Notes under the pieces: model-generated | The model's database searches: none | What the model was told of the DNA's origin: nothing | The model's input: only the letters and a program-made list of their open reading frames with translations | DNA from: Geosiphon pyriformis | Lineage: Eukaryota; Glomeromycota; Glomeromycetes; Archaeosporales; Geosiphonaceae | NCBI GenBank assembly: GCA_016748015.1 | Contig: JAAOMT010000109.1 | Coordinates: 238,991-302,990 of the forward strand | Length of the DNA stretch: 64,000 nt | Direction: 5' to 3' | Made by a program: the position numbers and the translations under genes | Shown here: piece by piece, positions 47,629-60,528 of the stretch | Position numbering within the stretch: the stretch's first letter is position 1 | Layout: each line of letters starts with the position of its first letter

Positions 47629-50379
47629 ATGGCTTGAAACAAATTCAAAAATCTTCTTTTTTGAAGATATCTAATTTATTGTATATTTTAATTCCGATAA
47701 ATTAACTTCCATAATTGGAAATTTTTTTATTGTGTCCTCAATTTTACCACATAATTTGGGTCCACAAATTTTTCTAATTTAACTCGAACTTAAATATAAA
47801 CATTATTTGTAAAATAGTAAATAGATTTGATTTCCTTAAAGAAATTGTGGCTACGTTTAGAAGTTAATATTTCTGGAAAAATTTTAATAAAATCAAAGAT
47901 CCCCATTAATTAGAAAAAAGGATTATTTTCGAATAAAAATTTGCTAATTCAAATAATGAGTCAAAATAAAGATGAATAAGCTCAGGTTCCGAGGCGGGCC
48001 GAGTAGATTAAATTTCATAGAAACAATTAAAAGAATTAGTTAAAGGCTGTATATTTATTATTAATGAAGGATTGGCCAACTGTATTTTTTGTTTTAAAGT
48101 CCAAATTTCCCAGTAATCCTTATTAAATTTTTTCCCAAAACAAGTTTTAACTGTGTTTGAAAAGAACAATGGCAATAAAACCGAAAGGGTAATCTGAAAC
48201 CCATTATTTTAATATAAATACATGGAAGACATTTATTTTTTAAGAAAGTGGTTATCGACTATTATTTATTACAACTATTCACTCCTGAATTATTAATTCT
48301 CGAATACCCCTTAGGGGGATCTTGGTTATAAATGAATAATTTAAAACTTAAAAAGTTTATGATAAAAGTCTTTTTAATCAATAACCATTATTTTCATTTT
48401 GAGATGCTCATTTTTTTTTAACGTCATGTTTCAAGAGAAAAGCTCTTTATATTCTCCTAAAAATCCATGGACATTTTTAAAATTCATTGAAAAGAGGTAG
48501 ACTATCATTTTAAGTCAAATCAATGGTGAAATTAAAGGTACTTTGGACAGCTACCTACTCTGTTTACAATATCCGCTATTAATGAACTTATTTTAAATTC
48601 CATATTAAGAAAGAAATAGCATAGAAAACTTTCAGGAAGAATAGTTTTCTTAAACCTTTTGTTTTTGTAGTGCCACATGGTTCAGAGTATAGACACAATA
48701 ATTTTGATAAACATCTGCTGTGACAACTTGAGCTTATGAAGGATATTATTTTGTGCTACCAAGAATGGTGATCGTTTTGTCAACCATTCTGATAAAAAAA
48801 AAATAAAAAATTGTGTTTCAAAATTCATTTCCTTTTTATGAGTACAAAAAACTGAATATTTATGTAAAAAGAATTTTTTTCATGTAATAAATAATTAGAT
48901 CACAAAAAACTGCTCACTGATTTGATGTCAAAGATAAATAAGACAGCAAAAACCCAATTATTTTTCATTAAAAATATCAAATGAATAAATAGTGTAAAAA
49001 ACTAAATTTGAGATCTATAATAAAATTCATCGAAATCACAAAGACGCTTTTTAAAATATATAATACTTTTAACTGGGTGAATAATAATAATAATTAAATT
49101 TAAAGAGTATTCCCATAATTGTTTAGATATACTTTCGTAGCAATAATCGACATATGCGTTAGGACTTTATATAATTCAAAGCTATAAAATCATAAAATTA
49201 TATTTTAAAACTGAAGTTTTTTTAAGATTTCAATTAATGAATTAAAATTAACATGTCAAATATATTTGAAATAAAAGTTTCACTTGGGGGGGGGGGGGGG
49301 GTTTATTTATGAATCTCGGAATGAAAATGATTCCTTTTTTTTTTGTATTAATTTTGAAAATGTTCATTTTATAAATTTCAAAAATTAATGTTTTTATTTT
49401 CAATAATCCATTCTAGTTTTATAAAAAGTTCAGTAAATCACAGTAAATGCTTAACTAATTAATAATAGACAAAACACTAAAAAATCAAAAAAAAACCTGG
49501 AATAATAATTTATAAATCAAACAGTAAAAAGTTTTGACTCTTACAGTTATTAGAAATTATTTTATAATATTTTTAAATATTATAAAATATTTACATAAAA
49601 ATATATGATTCATACAAAAAATTAATCAAAAATTTTTGTATGAAATAAATTCTATATAATAAACAAAATAAGCTTATTATGTTTTTGGCAAATTTATGAT
49701 TGCTGAATTTTATGTTGAAATTTTTAAAAACAATATTTAGAAATTAATTTATTGCATAAAAATTATTAAAAACTTTTGCAAGATAATAATATAAAATATA
49801 AAAGTTATTTTGTTAAAATATTCTTTCAAAATAATATTTTTAAAGTCATGAACTAGTAATTAAACAGTTTTAACTTGAATTCAATTCAAAAACTTTTGAA
49901 TAATTGATAAAAAAAAAATGGAGAAAAGTGAATACCACAATATCTTAATAAATCAGAAAGATTTATGGCAGAAAAGTAAAGGGTAATGGAGAATGAATAT
50001 GGAATTAATAAAATTTATTACCTTTAACTTTTAAATGAATTGTTTTTAGTATTGTTTAATATCTTTTTCATTATAGTTCTTTTTTCTACACTGTGCAAAT
50101 GGGTGAGAAAAAATTTAAGAGATTTTTTCGAGACCGTAAAAAATTTTAAAAATTGCAACTTTGTAGTTATTTTCAATGACAAAAACATTCGTCTTTTTTA
50201 ATTTATTATTTAGTTAAAGAGTGACTTGAGATGTATATACAAATGGGTCGTTAAAAAAATACTTGATAAAAATGAGGACGCATTATTGGACGGTCTACTA
50301 TTTTGTTAAAAATTGAATTAAAGTTTATAATTAACCAAAAATAGTGATTATTGAAAAAAGAAATAATAGCGGTCGAAAT
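47629..50379. other. Intergenic, no gene seen
   Basis: 2.7 kb with no supported gene. It holds a run of 16 Gs at 49286-49301 and a small CCCCTTAGGGG palindrome near 48308. Confidence 0.55.
49286..49301 (+). repeat. G16 homopolymer
   Basis: Sixteen consecutive G residues in an AT desert, read directly; true length may differ because such runs are error-prone. Confidence 0.85.
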
Positions 50380-50580
50380 ATATTATTGATAAACGTTGTG
50401 AACGTCAAATTCTCCAGGAAATTGAAAAAATTCCAGCAATAAAAAAGATGACGAAACATCTGCTTACTGCCGAAACGGCTAAATTAGACTAAAACCTACA
50501 AGCACTGGACCAAAAAGGATTAGCGACGTATTCTTTGGACAGATAAATCCTCTATAAGTATGTGGTGTCATGAAAGTGGT
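50380..50580 (+). pseudogene. Tc1/mariner transposase N-terminal fragment
   Basis: Broken plus-strand frames read CERQILQEIEKIPAIKK, like the helix-turn-helix part of Tc1 transposases. They are followed by YKHWTKKD-stop-RRILWTDKSSISMW, matching the HxxWT..DW..V.WSDES block with the first catalytic Asp. A TAG replaces the expected Trp, and frames shift between the two parts. It ends where the oppositely oriented C-terminal fragment starts. Confidence 0.6.
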
Positions 50581-50599
50581 TTATCACTATAACTTTATT

Positions 50600-50960
50600 A
50601 TTGAAAAATAAACGTCTACCAATAGCTTCTTTAAAACGTTTTGGCATCGAGTGAATAAATTGAAGAATTTTCACTAATAGAATATAGTATTCCAAGCAGT
50701 AAAAACTGCCTCTTTCAAGTGAGCTTCAGTTGATGGCTTTTGGTTCTGGTGAATCAAATTTTTAACACTCATTTTGTATTGGACCAAGATCTAGCGATTG
50801 TGGAGACCATTCCAAAGTCACAATTCCAAGCTTATCTCGGAGTTTTTTCACAACCTTGCACTTATGAATTGGAGCGTTGTCTTCCTGAAATATTGCTTCT
50901 TTGGTGGTCACCTGTCTGTCTGTATTGTACGCCCAAAAGGTAACATTTAGACACAAAAAT
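50600..50960 (-). pseudogene. Tc1/mariner transposase C-terminal fragment
   Basis: On the minus strand, FQEDNAPIHKCKVVKKLRDK then WSPQSLDLGPIQNEC match the DNAP.H / PP.SPDLNPIE block of DDE transposases, with the second catalytic Asp. A further stretch, then (after a frameshift and stops) FIHSMPKRFKEAIGRR, matches the family SMP.R..A.I terminus. The gene is dead. Confidence 0.75.
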
Positions 50961-51029
50961 TCTGATACTTTTTCGATCTACTTTGTTTTTTACAATTTAT
51001 ACACAAATAAAAATTATATCTAATTAATA

Positions 51030-51870
51030 CTTTGTCGGCCTTTCATTTAGCTCCAATACTGCTTCAGTCCCCATTGGGCATTGAGGCAATAATTTCTTCG
51101 AGAACAAAAGTATGAAATTTCTTCCATTCCTCCTTTAGCGCAATTTTAAGTTCGACCACAGACTTCGGAAAGACTTCATGTTTTTGGATATTATCCTTCA
51201 ACAGCTTCCAACTGGATTTAGATCTGACGAATTTGCTGACCCAGTTGATATTTGTAATTTTATTTTCCTTTAACTATTTTTTGAATTTTCTCGCAGTATG
51301 AATCGACGTGTTATCTTTCAAGGTAAGCATTTGCATTTGTTTTCTTTTGGTATTAATATCAAAAATACTAATGATCCTTCAGTGTACCGCCAAACTCTTA
51401 TCACTTTCCAATTTTCATACTTGTCTCATCTGATATGATAAATTTTGCTTAATAGGGAACGGTTTTATTTTTATTTTTATTCATATTACCTAACACGTAC
51501 GAGTATGAACATGTGTTTCTGAGATAAAAGATTTTTTGTCATGATACGTGAATGAAGTTCGATGTTGAAGAATACATTTGAAACAGTTGAAAGATTACAT
51601 TTTATACCTAAATTTTTGACAATGTTATTGAGTGGTGCATATCGTTATTCTTTAGCTTTAGATACTAGTAAATCTTTTTCGTAGTTGCCAAGAATTTGTG
51701 GTCTTCAAGAAGGTGGTAGGTTTTCACTTTTTCCTATTCTCTGGTACTTGTTAATAAAGCGCCGTATTGTTGTAAGGTCACGTCCAAACGTTTTTACGAT
51801 TTATGGTTTTAATGTATGCTAAAATATTCCTTTTTTCAATTTCGTTTAACTGTGTACGAGTGGGTATCAT
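51030..51870 (-). pseudogene. Second Tc1/mariner transposase pseudogene
   Basis: An ATG at 51870 begins TQLNEIEKRNILAYIK. After a frameshift, TIRRFINKYQRIGKSENLPP-stop-RPQIL matches the family second helix-turn-helix and the GRP motif, with glycine mutated to stop. Downstream pieces read LLSQKHM, FIISDETSMKIGK (first Asp block) and, near 51200-51070, an EL..ALKEEW..F.....E.IASMP C-terminus. Several frameshifts and stops make it clearly dead. It lies beside, and on the same strand as, the C-terminal fragment at 50600-50960 but is a distinct copy, since both carry SMP termini. Confidence 0.7.
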
Positions 51871-52470
51871 TTTCTTAAACAACAATATTAAATGTTGAAG
51901 AGTCGTTAAACCTTGTTGGGTGTACTGTAAATCATTAGAACAGCTGCAAAATTATTTTTATAACATACACTTAGATTTAAAGATTTTTTGCCTTGAACTC
52001 AGTAATTTGAAAATATTTTATTCACAAAGTATGCCCAGATAAATTTTGATTAAGTAAAACCTTTGAAACTCTTTAAATTGATAGGATCAAAATCAAAATA
52101 TATAAATGAAAACGCTCAATGTCAAAGTAGAGCTCATAAACTAAAGAAACGTCATATGCTTAATTATCAGCTGTCATATTGTTATAATTTTTGAAATTAA
52201 ATTCTATTAATATATCTAAATTTAATTAAGATTTGAAAAAAGATGAAAAAAGAAATCTTTTGTACTTTGATCTTTGTAATCAAAAAACTAATTTGTATTG
52301 AGATCAAATATTGAAATAATATAATCATCAAAATTTTAATGAATCTTTTCATGATATAGAATCATACTCTTTCAAAAAATGGCCTTTATAATTCTTGTTC
52401 TCAACTTTATTTAAACTCTAATATTAAATGATGTGAAAATGAAGTTTGGTACAAGTTACTTCAGATAAAC

Positions 52471-52498
52471 AAAATAAAATAAAATAAAATAAAATAAA
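52471..52498. repeat. (AAAAT)n microsatellite
   Basis: Five to six tandem copies of an AAAAT pentamer. Confidence 0.85.
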
Positions 52499-54435
52499 TT
52501 AATTATGCAAAATATTGCACAATTTAAAAAGATTGATATTTCATCAAAACACTTAAGCGAATAATTTATGCATGTAAAATATGTTCTGAATTTATTTAAA
52601 ATTTGATTTTGATTAAATATTTAAATATAGCAGTAATTGGATCATTTAAAAACAACAATTCAACCTGTATTTTATGGTAAAGATTTTTCGAGTAAAAAAA
52701 TTTAAATTTAACCAATGAAGATTTGCAGAATTTTATTCTTTCAATTATATATTTTTTTATGGTATTCAATATGATAAAGTAATTTTAGATTTTTTAATAA
52801 ATTAATCAATCGATCTTTTGAATAAAATATTATATTTTTAAAAGTTACTAAAACTTTGTTTTTTAATTACAAAGTAATCTTGAAATTTCATGAGTTAAGT
52901 TGTCACAAGGTTTTTCAAAAGGTAAAAAGACACTACTAAAATAACTAGTTTAGCATTTGTATTTAAAAAAAAAGTATATTTTAAAGTTTAAAAACAACAA
53001 ATTTTCAAAATTTGTACAAAAAATACTAACCAATCAATTAATCAACCAATTAATAAACCTATGTTTTGATCTTTTGCTATAGATTGAAAGCAATTTTCAT
53101 TTTTTTTTAAATAAGAATATAATATCATTAGCAAATTACCAAATTGTACAGTATAATTTTTTCTGCAAAAAATCTTTTTTAATACGGAAATTCCTGTAAT
53201 TATTCATGATATTTTGAGTAACTTTCTGAACAAATAAAATAACAAGAATTTTTTATAAAAATCTACAACAATCTATTAGTTCAACAAAATATTTGCTGCT
53301 GAATTAATTAATTTTATTGAGATACATGATATTTATCAAGATTTTTTTTTTTTGAAATCAAGACTATATTGTAAAAACGAGATTTTATTTCAGAAAGTTC
53401 TATTTTGAAAACTGTTGTTTTGCCAAGAACAAAAACTATTAGCATCTGATTAATAAGAAAAAAAAAGATAAAAAAAAAAAAAAAAGATTTAATATTAAGT
53501 GATAATGGTATTTAATCCTATTAATTTGTGAAAGAAATAAAGTTACAAAGAAAATTTTTAAAGTTTTTAAATCTACTCTTATTTGCAACTAATTTTCAAT
53601 TGGATCAAATGATTAAACAAATGTGAACTCATCTTAATTAAGTTTTAAGATCTGTCACGCTGAATAAAGAAATTTTATTAATTACTTGTTAATTGAAAAA
53701 ATATTATTGAAAAAAAATTGTGATCCCTACGAAAAAGTATAATTACCTGCCTTTTAGTATCAAAATTTTTTTTTTGTATCATTTAGTTGGAAAATCTCAA
53801 TTTTTAAACTTTTTTTATTTACACGCGATCATAGACTAGTAATGTAACGTAAACATTCATTTAAAATAAACCTGCTTCGGAGAAAAATATTGCCATGGTC
53901 ACCGGTTTGCCAATAAGTTAGGAAATATTATTTTGTGTTATGTGTGAAAGAAGAAAATAAAAGTTTTTTTTGAAAAGAAAATTTTCACAGTTTTTTATGT
54001 AAAATGATTATGAGTATGTGTAAAATGATTACGTGTATGTATATATACAAACTCAAAAAAATAATTTTAATATAAATATCGTTACACTTTAAAATCCCTC
54101 TCAAAATAAGTATTTGAAAAATAATACGGATTAGCGCTTTTCAAGAAAATCTTTCTAAATAAACTTTTGATTAAAAATTATTTTGTTATCAAATTTCTGA
54201 ACTTTGATGAATAATCTGAAAGAGATTATGTCAAAGATCTTTTGATTACTCAAGAAATAATATAATTAAAAGTTAGATTTTAAAATAGAATAAACGAAAA
54301 AAATCAGTTAAAATCTTTGTTTTCAAGTAATAAAAAAAAAAAAAAAGTTAAAAATCCTGAAAAAATCTTTTTAAACTTAAAAAACTCCGCACTATGTTAA
54401 GATTTCATTTCGCAAGAATTTTATTGAATACATGT

Positions 54436-54527
54436 ATCTAAAACCAAGATGAAAGTTTACCACTCCTACCCTTACTCATCTAAAACCAAGATGAAAGTTT
54501 ACCACTCCTACTCTCACTCTTACCCTT

Positions 54528-54571
<44 letters not shown>

Positions 54572-54601
54572 CCCCACCCCCTCCTACCCCCCTCCTCCCT
54601 T
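54436..54601 (+). repeat. 42-bp duplication plus (TCTCAC)n tract
   Basis: A 42-base unit starting ATCTAAAACCAAGATGAAAG is tandemly duplicated at 54436 and 54478. The second copy runs into hexamer TCTCAC/TTACCC repeats and then a C-rich CCCCCACCCCCTCC-type run to 54601. The whole tract is almost purely pyrimidine with interspersed A. Confidence 0.85.
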
Positions 54602-55549
54602 ACCAACTAATGACAAATCTGTGTCCCTAGTTTAACTGCATACAAAAAGGGAATATGATTCTTCTGATAGGATAACTTGAACCACCATTAGTTAATCATC
54701 TCACTTTAAATGTTCACTTTTTCAAATAGAAACTTTAAAACTTTCCAATTAAATATATGTTAAAAGATTATTTAAATAAGATCAGTCTAGACTGCTTTAA
54801 AATTAAAAAGATCAAAAGATCAGTTAAATAAACTCTTGTGCATTTTAATTTTTGATAGTCAATCCTGATCTATGAATCTTAAAATTCTAATTAAAATACC
54901 CTGGCCGGGCATCATCAAATATAATAAAAAAAAAAGTTTAAAGAAAACCAAAATATTATAAAATAACCGATTTGATTGACGACAATATGTGCTAATCAAT
55001 AAACTTAAAAATTAGAAAAAATAGTATCATTCAATAATCTTGTTTTTATGAATTTTCGGGATTATCTTAACTTTTAAAATTGTGATCAAATTAATTAAAC
55101 TTAGTTTAATATTAAAAGTAACTTTCATCCTATGCATCATAAGAGTTCTAAGAAATAAGCCGGAATAATTGTAAATTTTAACTACGTTCAAAATTAAAAT
55201 AAATTTATAAAATTATTTAGACAAGATTATTTTGAGCTTTTATATGTCTGGTCGGTTACAGTTGAGTACAAATTGACAGCCCGTGCTTAAAACCCAAATT
55301 CTTGTATTTAAACTTTAATCCTTGCAGGATAACATTCATACAAGTGAAGAGAAATTGTTTACCAACAAAAAATTCAATATTAACGCGTTTTTTTTGTAAT
55401 TTTATAAATTAGTGGAATTGCATCCACTTTTTCAAAAAGTTTTTTTTTTCTTTAATTGAATCTATTTGAAATTTTTTCCGAGAATAACTTATTATAATTA
55501 CTGTTCGAAACGATTAATTTTATATATTTTGAAAATCAAAGTGGTGATA

Positions 55550-56896
55550 ATGTCATCCACATTTTTAAACGTTCAAAAAAGCAATTCAGAAACAATTTCG
55601 GCCAATTTCGACGGGTCTAATATTCGACAGATAAGAAAAATTGCAAAGCCTAAAACGAAATCGTCGAAAAAACAAAAGAGTTCAAAAGTAGAATCTCTTT
55701 CTAATTCGTTACCTACGTTCCAAAGGGAACTTTATGCTGTTAGCAACAAATCTACGATTCCAGGAGCAATTTCACAATTTGTGTAAAAAAAAATTTTTAT
55801 TTTTATTGATTTTCGAATCTCAAAATTATTATATTCTAGAATTTGCAAATTAAATAAGAGTCCCAGTTTTCTTTAAATTTAAAAAGTTACACAAAGCAAC
55901 TTGATACAATTAAATTTATTTATATTTTGTACTTAGGAATTCTGAAAAACTGATATATTCATTAGAAGTTGTTCAGCAACCTGTTCGAGGTCGTATGTCA
56001 GGATTTGCAATTCGGGTAAAGAAGAGATCTTTTAAATAAAAAGATTAAATTGATCAATTCTTGGTTTACTAGCTAAAACTTTATTTATTAGGATTTCAGA
56101 CCGATTACTCCTTCACCAGTTGTGAAGTTAAAAGCAATTACATCCTCGGGTGAAAATGTTGACATCCTGTGAGAATAAAAATTTTAACTTAATTCATTGA
56201 TCTTTTATCTCTAATCATACATGAATTTCACATCTTGAACTCTAAAATATGTAGCAATATTGATGATTCATTATTTATTTTACATGCTGATCTTTTGGCT
56301 CGAAGGGAAAAAATATTTGAGAATGCAATGACTGTCCTTCCCTTTCCAAAATATAAGGAGTCATTGGAAGAATATGAATTCAAACCAATGGATAATCTCA
56401 TTGGAAACCATGTTTCATCCCCGTTAAAAATTAAAGATGAAAAAGGTGAAATGGGGATATACTTTATCTTTTCTTTCAGTGTGAGAATGGCAGGAAAATA
56501 TAAGATTAACTTTAGTTTAATACGACTTGGAAGGTAAATCTGGATAAGATTAAAGTTTTTGAATTTGAATTTCATCTTTTGAAAATCACTTTTTTTTTTT
56601 TTTTTCTTTTTTTTTTTTTAGTGAGGGATTCGAACAACAAAAATCCTTGATAACTGATAAGATCGATGTTATCACTGAAACAATTTCCGAGGAATTTGAA
56701 ATATTCCAAGTAAAGCAGTTTCTGGGAAATATAAGTAAATTTTAAATTTCAAGTTTTTACAACTTTTAATATTTAAAATTACTACTTAAATTTTTTCTTT
56801 TTTTGTCCTAAATAAATAGAGACTACTCCTTTAAATCGAGCGTTCGCAAGTCAAGGGGTACGAATAAGTGTTCATAATCGTGGAAAGACACAATAA
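55550..56896 (+). CDS. Velvet-domain transcriptional regulator
   Basis: Exons 55550-55782, 55937-56015, 56092-56168, 56255-56533, 56622-56734 and 56820-56896 give 285 residues. After a basic, disordered leader of about 80 residues (KPKTKSSKKQKSSK), the velvet domain is continuous across the exons. It starts SLEVVQQPVRGRMSGFAIRD then FRPITPSPVVKL, followed by SLFILHADLLA, GNHVSSPLKIKDEKGEMGIY, SVRMAGKYKINFSLIRLG and TTPLNRAFASQGVRISVHN at the C-terminus. This matches the velvet family (VeA, VelB, VosA), whose fold is related to the Rel/NF-kB DNA-binding domain. It couples development to metabolism in fungi. With no long C-terminal PEST region it looks more like VelB or VosA than VeA. Which subtype it is cannot be settled here. 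Confidence 0.85.
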
Positions 56897-57628
56897 AACT
56901 ATAGGCCATTTTTTTTTTTTAAAAAAAAAGCATTTTATTATGCTCCATAAGACATATAATTTTTATTCTCTTTTTCAAAATTTGTGTGCAAAATCTAATT
57001 GCATTTTTATGCTTTATAATTTATCAACTTATAAATTATAAGAATTATAGACTAAAATACGAGAAAATAAGTTTCAATTAAGATTTTTATATATATTATG
57101 TATCTCTAGTATGATTTTTCTTAAATTAGATAACCGAATAAATTTTGTCCTTTCAAATAATACATCTATAAATTGTTTTTGCTCACAAATATTCATTATC
57201 TATAAACTTTTTTTTAATTGAAATATTTAATTCAATCTAATTTTCAAATGGCCTTATCTAAGTAACAATAAATCATTTATGGCAAACGGACCAAATCATA
57301 AAAGTTCCATAATAATAATAATAATAATAATAATAAATGATATCCGGAAAAATTTATTTCATTTGCCTCCCTAAAATGAATATATTTCCGGATTGACAGA
57401 GACTGTTTCCTTTAAAAGATTTTACCAGATATACATGTTTTTCCAATAAAAGATAACGGAATTTAATTGTTTATTTTTCAATTTGATTTATGAAACAAAT
57501 TCATTAAATTTTGTATTTTCATTGGAAAGAAAATACATATTTTATCAGACAATCTCGTATTTTTTCAATATTCCAAAAATATTGAAATAAATTTTTTTAG
57601 ATTCTTGCCTCAGAAATTATCATAAAAA
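56897..57628. other. Intergenic, velvet gene to membrane protein
   Basis: AT-rich; holds a short (AAT)n run at about 57309-57336 and the likely 5' region of the next gene. No gene seen. Confidence 0.5.
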
Positions 57629-58156
57629 ATGAATGTGGTAAATGAAACTTTAGATCTAAATTCGTCTGCTCAACAAGATACATCTTCTTCGACTGCTCAA
57701 CAAGGTACACCTTCAGATCTAGCCTCGAATCTCATCACTCACTCAGAATCATCAGAAACCTTCTGGATTGTGCCTTTAGTAATAATCGCTTTAGGTTTGG
57801 TAGCGATAAGCAGTTACAAACTCTGGTTTCATCGTCAGAAAATATTAAAATCACGGCGTAAACGAAAACAATTATATGAAGCTGTATTAGGATGGAAAAC
57901 ACCTGAAGTCCCAAAGCATGTAACCTTTGCTGACGTAGAACTTGATTTTTTTGGTGGAAAATATATGGATGAAGACAATGATTATGAGGAAAAAAAGAAA
58001 TCTGAAAGGGTAAGCTCGAATCGGTCGACTGATCTTACTTTGCCCGTGTATAAGGAATACGAAAGTGAAGTAGATGATTTTGGAGAGGGATGTACAAATA
58101 ATTTTGAAGGAATAGAATATCATGATAATGTAGAATCATGGGCTGATGATAATTAA
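57629..58156 (+). CDS. Single-pass membrane protein, unknown
   Basis: An intronless 175-residue frame with a good start context (AAAAAATGA). The N-terminus is Ser/Thr/Gln-rich with two similar segments (AQQDTSSSTAQQGTPS) and lacks a cleavable signal. A single membrane span FWIVPLVIIALGLVAISSYK (residues about 45-65) is followed by a strongly basic stretch (RQKILKSRRKRKQ). The basic side suggests the C-terminus is cytosolic and the N-terminus outside. The C-terminal half is acidic (DEDNDYEEKKK, ESEVDDFGEG) and includes a VPKHVTFADVEL segment. I do not recognise the family. Its architecture resembles small wall sensors or adaptor tails, but that is only a shape comparison. Confidence 0.65.
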   Translation: MNVVNETLDLNSSAQQDTSSSTAQQGTPSDLASNLITHSESSETFWIVPLVIIALGLVAISSYKLWFHRQKILKSRRKRKQLYEAVLGWKTPEVPKHVTFADVELDFFGGKYMDEDNDYEEKKKSERVSSNRSTDLTLPVYKEYESEVDDFGEGCTNNFEGIEYHDNVESWADDN

Positions 58157-58329
58157 TTGAACAGAACAAACTTTTTAATATTATATTGAATGAAAGGAAT
58201 GGCTTAAGGTAAATGTTGCCTTGGTAAATGTTAAGAAAGAAATATAATAAATAATATAGTTTTTAAAATCATTTAATTTGTCAGAAAATATTTCTCTTTC
58301 GAAAGAGATTTCTACGAAACTTTAATCAA

Positions 58330-58341
58330 TTATTATTATTA

Positions 58342-58390
<49 letters not shown>
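58330..58390. repeat. (TTA)n then (AG)n microsatellite
   Basis: Six ATT/TTA triplets followed by about 20 AG dinucleotides with one interruption, read directly. Confidence 0.92.
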
Positions 58391-58391
<1 letters not shown>

Positions 58392-60515
58392 CAAAGTTTT
58401 CTTCAAAATGACTTTTTAGTTAGTAAATTAACAAGTAATTTGACAGTTTTTTCTGAAATTTTATCATAAATTAAGGGCTTCTTTGAAAAATTTCAGATAT
58501 TGGATTGAACAAATATAATTTATTTCATTGTTTGAAAATTGCAACCTTTTATTCTGTTGCTTTTTTCCAAAAGAAAAAAATAGAGTTAGAAATTTCTTCG
58601 AATTTGAAATTTACCAAAGAAAAATTCATAATTCAATCTTTGTTTGTGGAAATAAATTCTCATTCTCTTATCATTGAATTTGAGAAGCAGGCACAATTCA
58701 TCGATTTTTATATCCAATCCATAATTATAATTATTGCCCATATAGATTCTGGTTCTGTGTCACTTCCAATATAAAGTCCTCAAATTCGATCACAAATTTG
58801 GAACGAACAAAAGTAGAAACATATAGTAACTAAGAAATAAGTCTATCTAGCAGGAGCAAAAACTGTTTAAAAGGCAAAAATTTTTAAGAAAAAACTTTTA
58901 TTTTAAAGAAATTGCAAAATTTATCAAGTTAACATTTTTTTTTTTTTTTGTTTCTTTCTTTCAAACTGTAGACCCTAAATTGATAATAATTTTAGTTATA
59001 ATAGAAAGGGAAGAAAAGTATCCAAAAATTTTTTTGACCTCTAAATTTTGCGACTGTATGCGTCTAAAACTCAATAAAAAAATTGTATCACTTTCTGAGT
59101 TAATAACAGGAGTTTCAATCAAATTTCTGTGGCCTCTAATCAAGGCAAAATATTTTAAGCAAAAGAAACCAACAATTAGCCATGTTAAGATTGAATAGCA
59201 TGTCAAACAATAGTGGAAGGCAATTTCTAAAAGCACAATTGAGAATTTAGTTGATAGTATGCTGTGCCAAACTTAAGAAGTAATTGCAGCAAATGAAAAT
59301 ATAAAAAAGTATTAATTGTTTAATAAAAAATTTAAAAAGCCACAATTAAATTGAAGTTTTATTTGGGCAAAAAAAAATTCGAATGCTTTTGTCCCCTCCC
59401 CTTTTTATTAGAACAGATTATCAATTCAAAATGTAAAATATTATGTGAAAATAAGTCATGGTTTCAAACTTTACGTATTAATTTTAAAACAGCGGATCAA
59501 ATAGCCTCTGGCCTCTGGGTAACCAAATTTGACCTAACTAACAAATTGCTAATAAATGCTAATAACGACAAATTTGATAGCTGAATTTTATCAAGTTATA
59601 TCAAAAGTGCCCATCGAAGATTCAAAATACTTTTGCAAATATACTAAATGCTCTATTGAATAATATTCTTGTTATTGGGTGACTTCTGATGTATATTATA
59701 TGAATTTTTTTAATATAATTGAAATTATAAATATCAGTAAATTTATATTAGATTTCATCACAAAATGTATTCTTGGCATTACAAAACAAAATTTTTTAGA
59801 ATTTCAATCATTACTGAATTTAGGTATTGGGAAATGCTATTCAGAAAAACCGGTTTCACTATAATATTATTAGTATAGGCTATTATGCTGATTCTAGACG
59901 AATTAAGAAAGGGAGAATTACTTGGTTTTAAAGTTCCACAGAATTGTGAAAATTCCTATTGGGAAAAATGCCTTCTCAATTCCCAATGATAAAACTTAAT
60001 TTGTCAGCAGCAGTAGCAGCAGCACAAATGATTTATATTAAAAATTATATTCACACAAAATGATTCGAGATTGATATCATGTAAAAATTTTAGAATTCTT
60101 AGATTCTGTTTGAAAACTTTAGAACAAATTTGAGAATTTAGTTCGACAAAACATTCTTTGATAAAAACTCGGAATCTAGACTTGAAAAGTTTCTCCACTG
60201 AGGCTTGAAAAGGCTTGGCTTAGTAAAAAGATTTATTTACTACGTCTCTGAAAGATATATCAATAACAGATTCATGCTTTAAGCTGGCGAAAAACTTTAT
60301 TCTTGAGCATCATAGGTGAAAATAAATTTAAAAAAGTTCATTGCATAAGTTAAGCTTTCTTTTGTTTTAAAACTCTTGTCTTTAAATTGAGGGTGATTCA
60401 AAATTTAAAACTAAAGTTTTTTTCAATTTCAAAGACAGTATGATTGATTTTCTCGTGAAAATTTCATTAGCCCACAACTTATATAAAATAATTAATTTGA
60501 TATGATTTACTCCCA

Positions 60516-60528
60516 CCCCCCCCCCCCC
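60516..60528 (+). repeat. C13 homopolymer
   Basis: Thirteen consecutive C residues in AT-rich DNA. Confidence 0.88.

Larger units (their letters stand above)
51871..55549. other. AT-rich intergenic with polypyrimidine tract
   Basis: 3.7 kb without a supported gene. It contains a pentanucleotide (AAAAT)n at 52471-52498, several A and T homopolymers and the duplicated polypyrimidine tract at 54436-54601. Confidence 0.6.

Noticed and set aside
50740-50943. A 67-codon plus-strand frame
   Set aside because: It lies antisense to the Tc1 DNAP.H block, which gives the convincing protein match on the minus strand.
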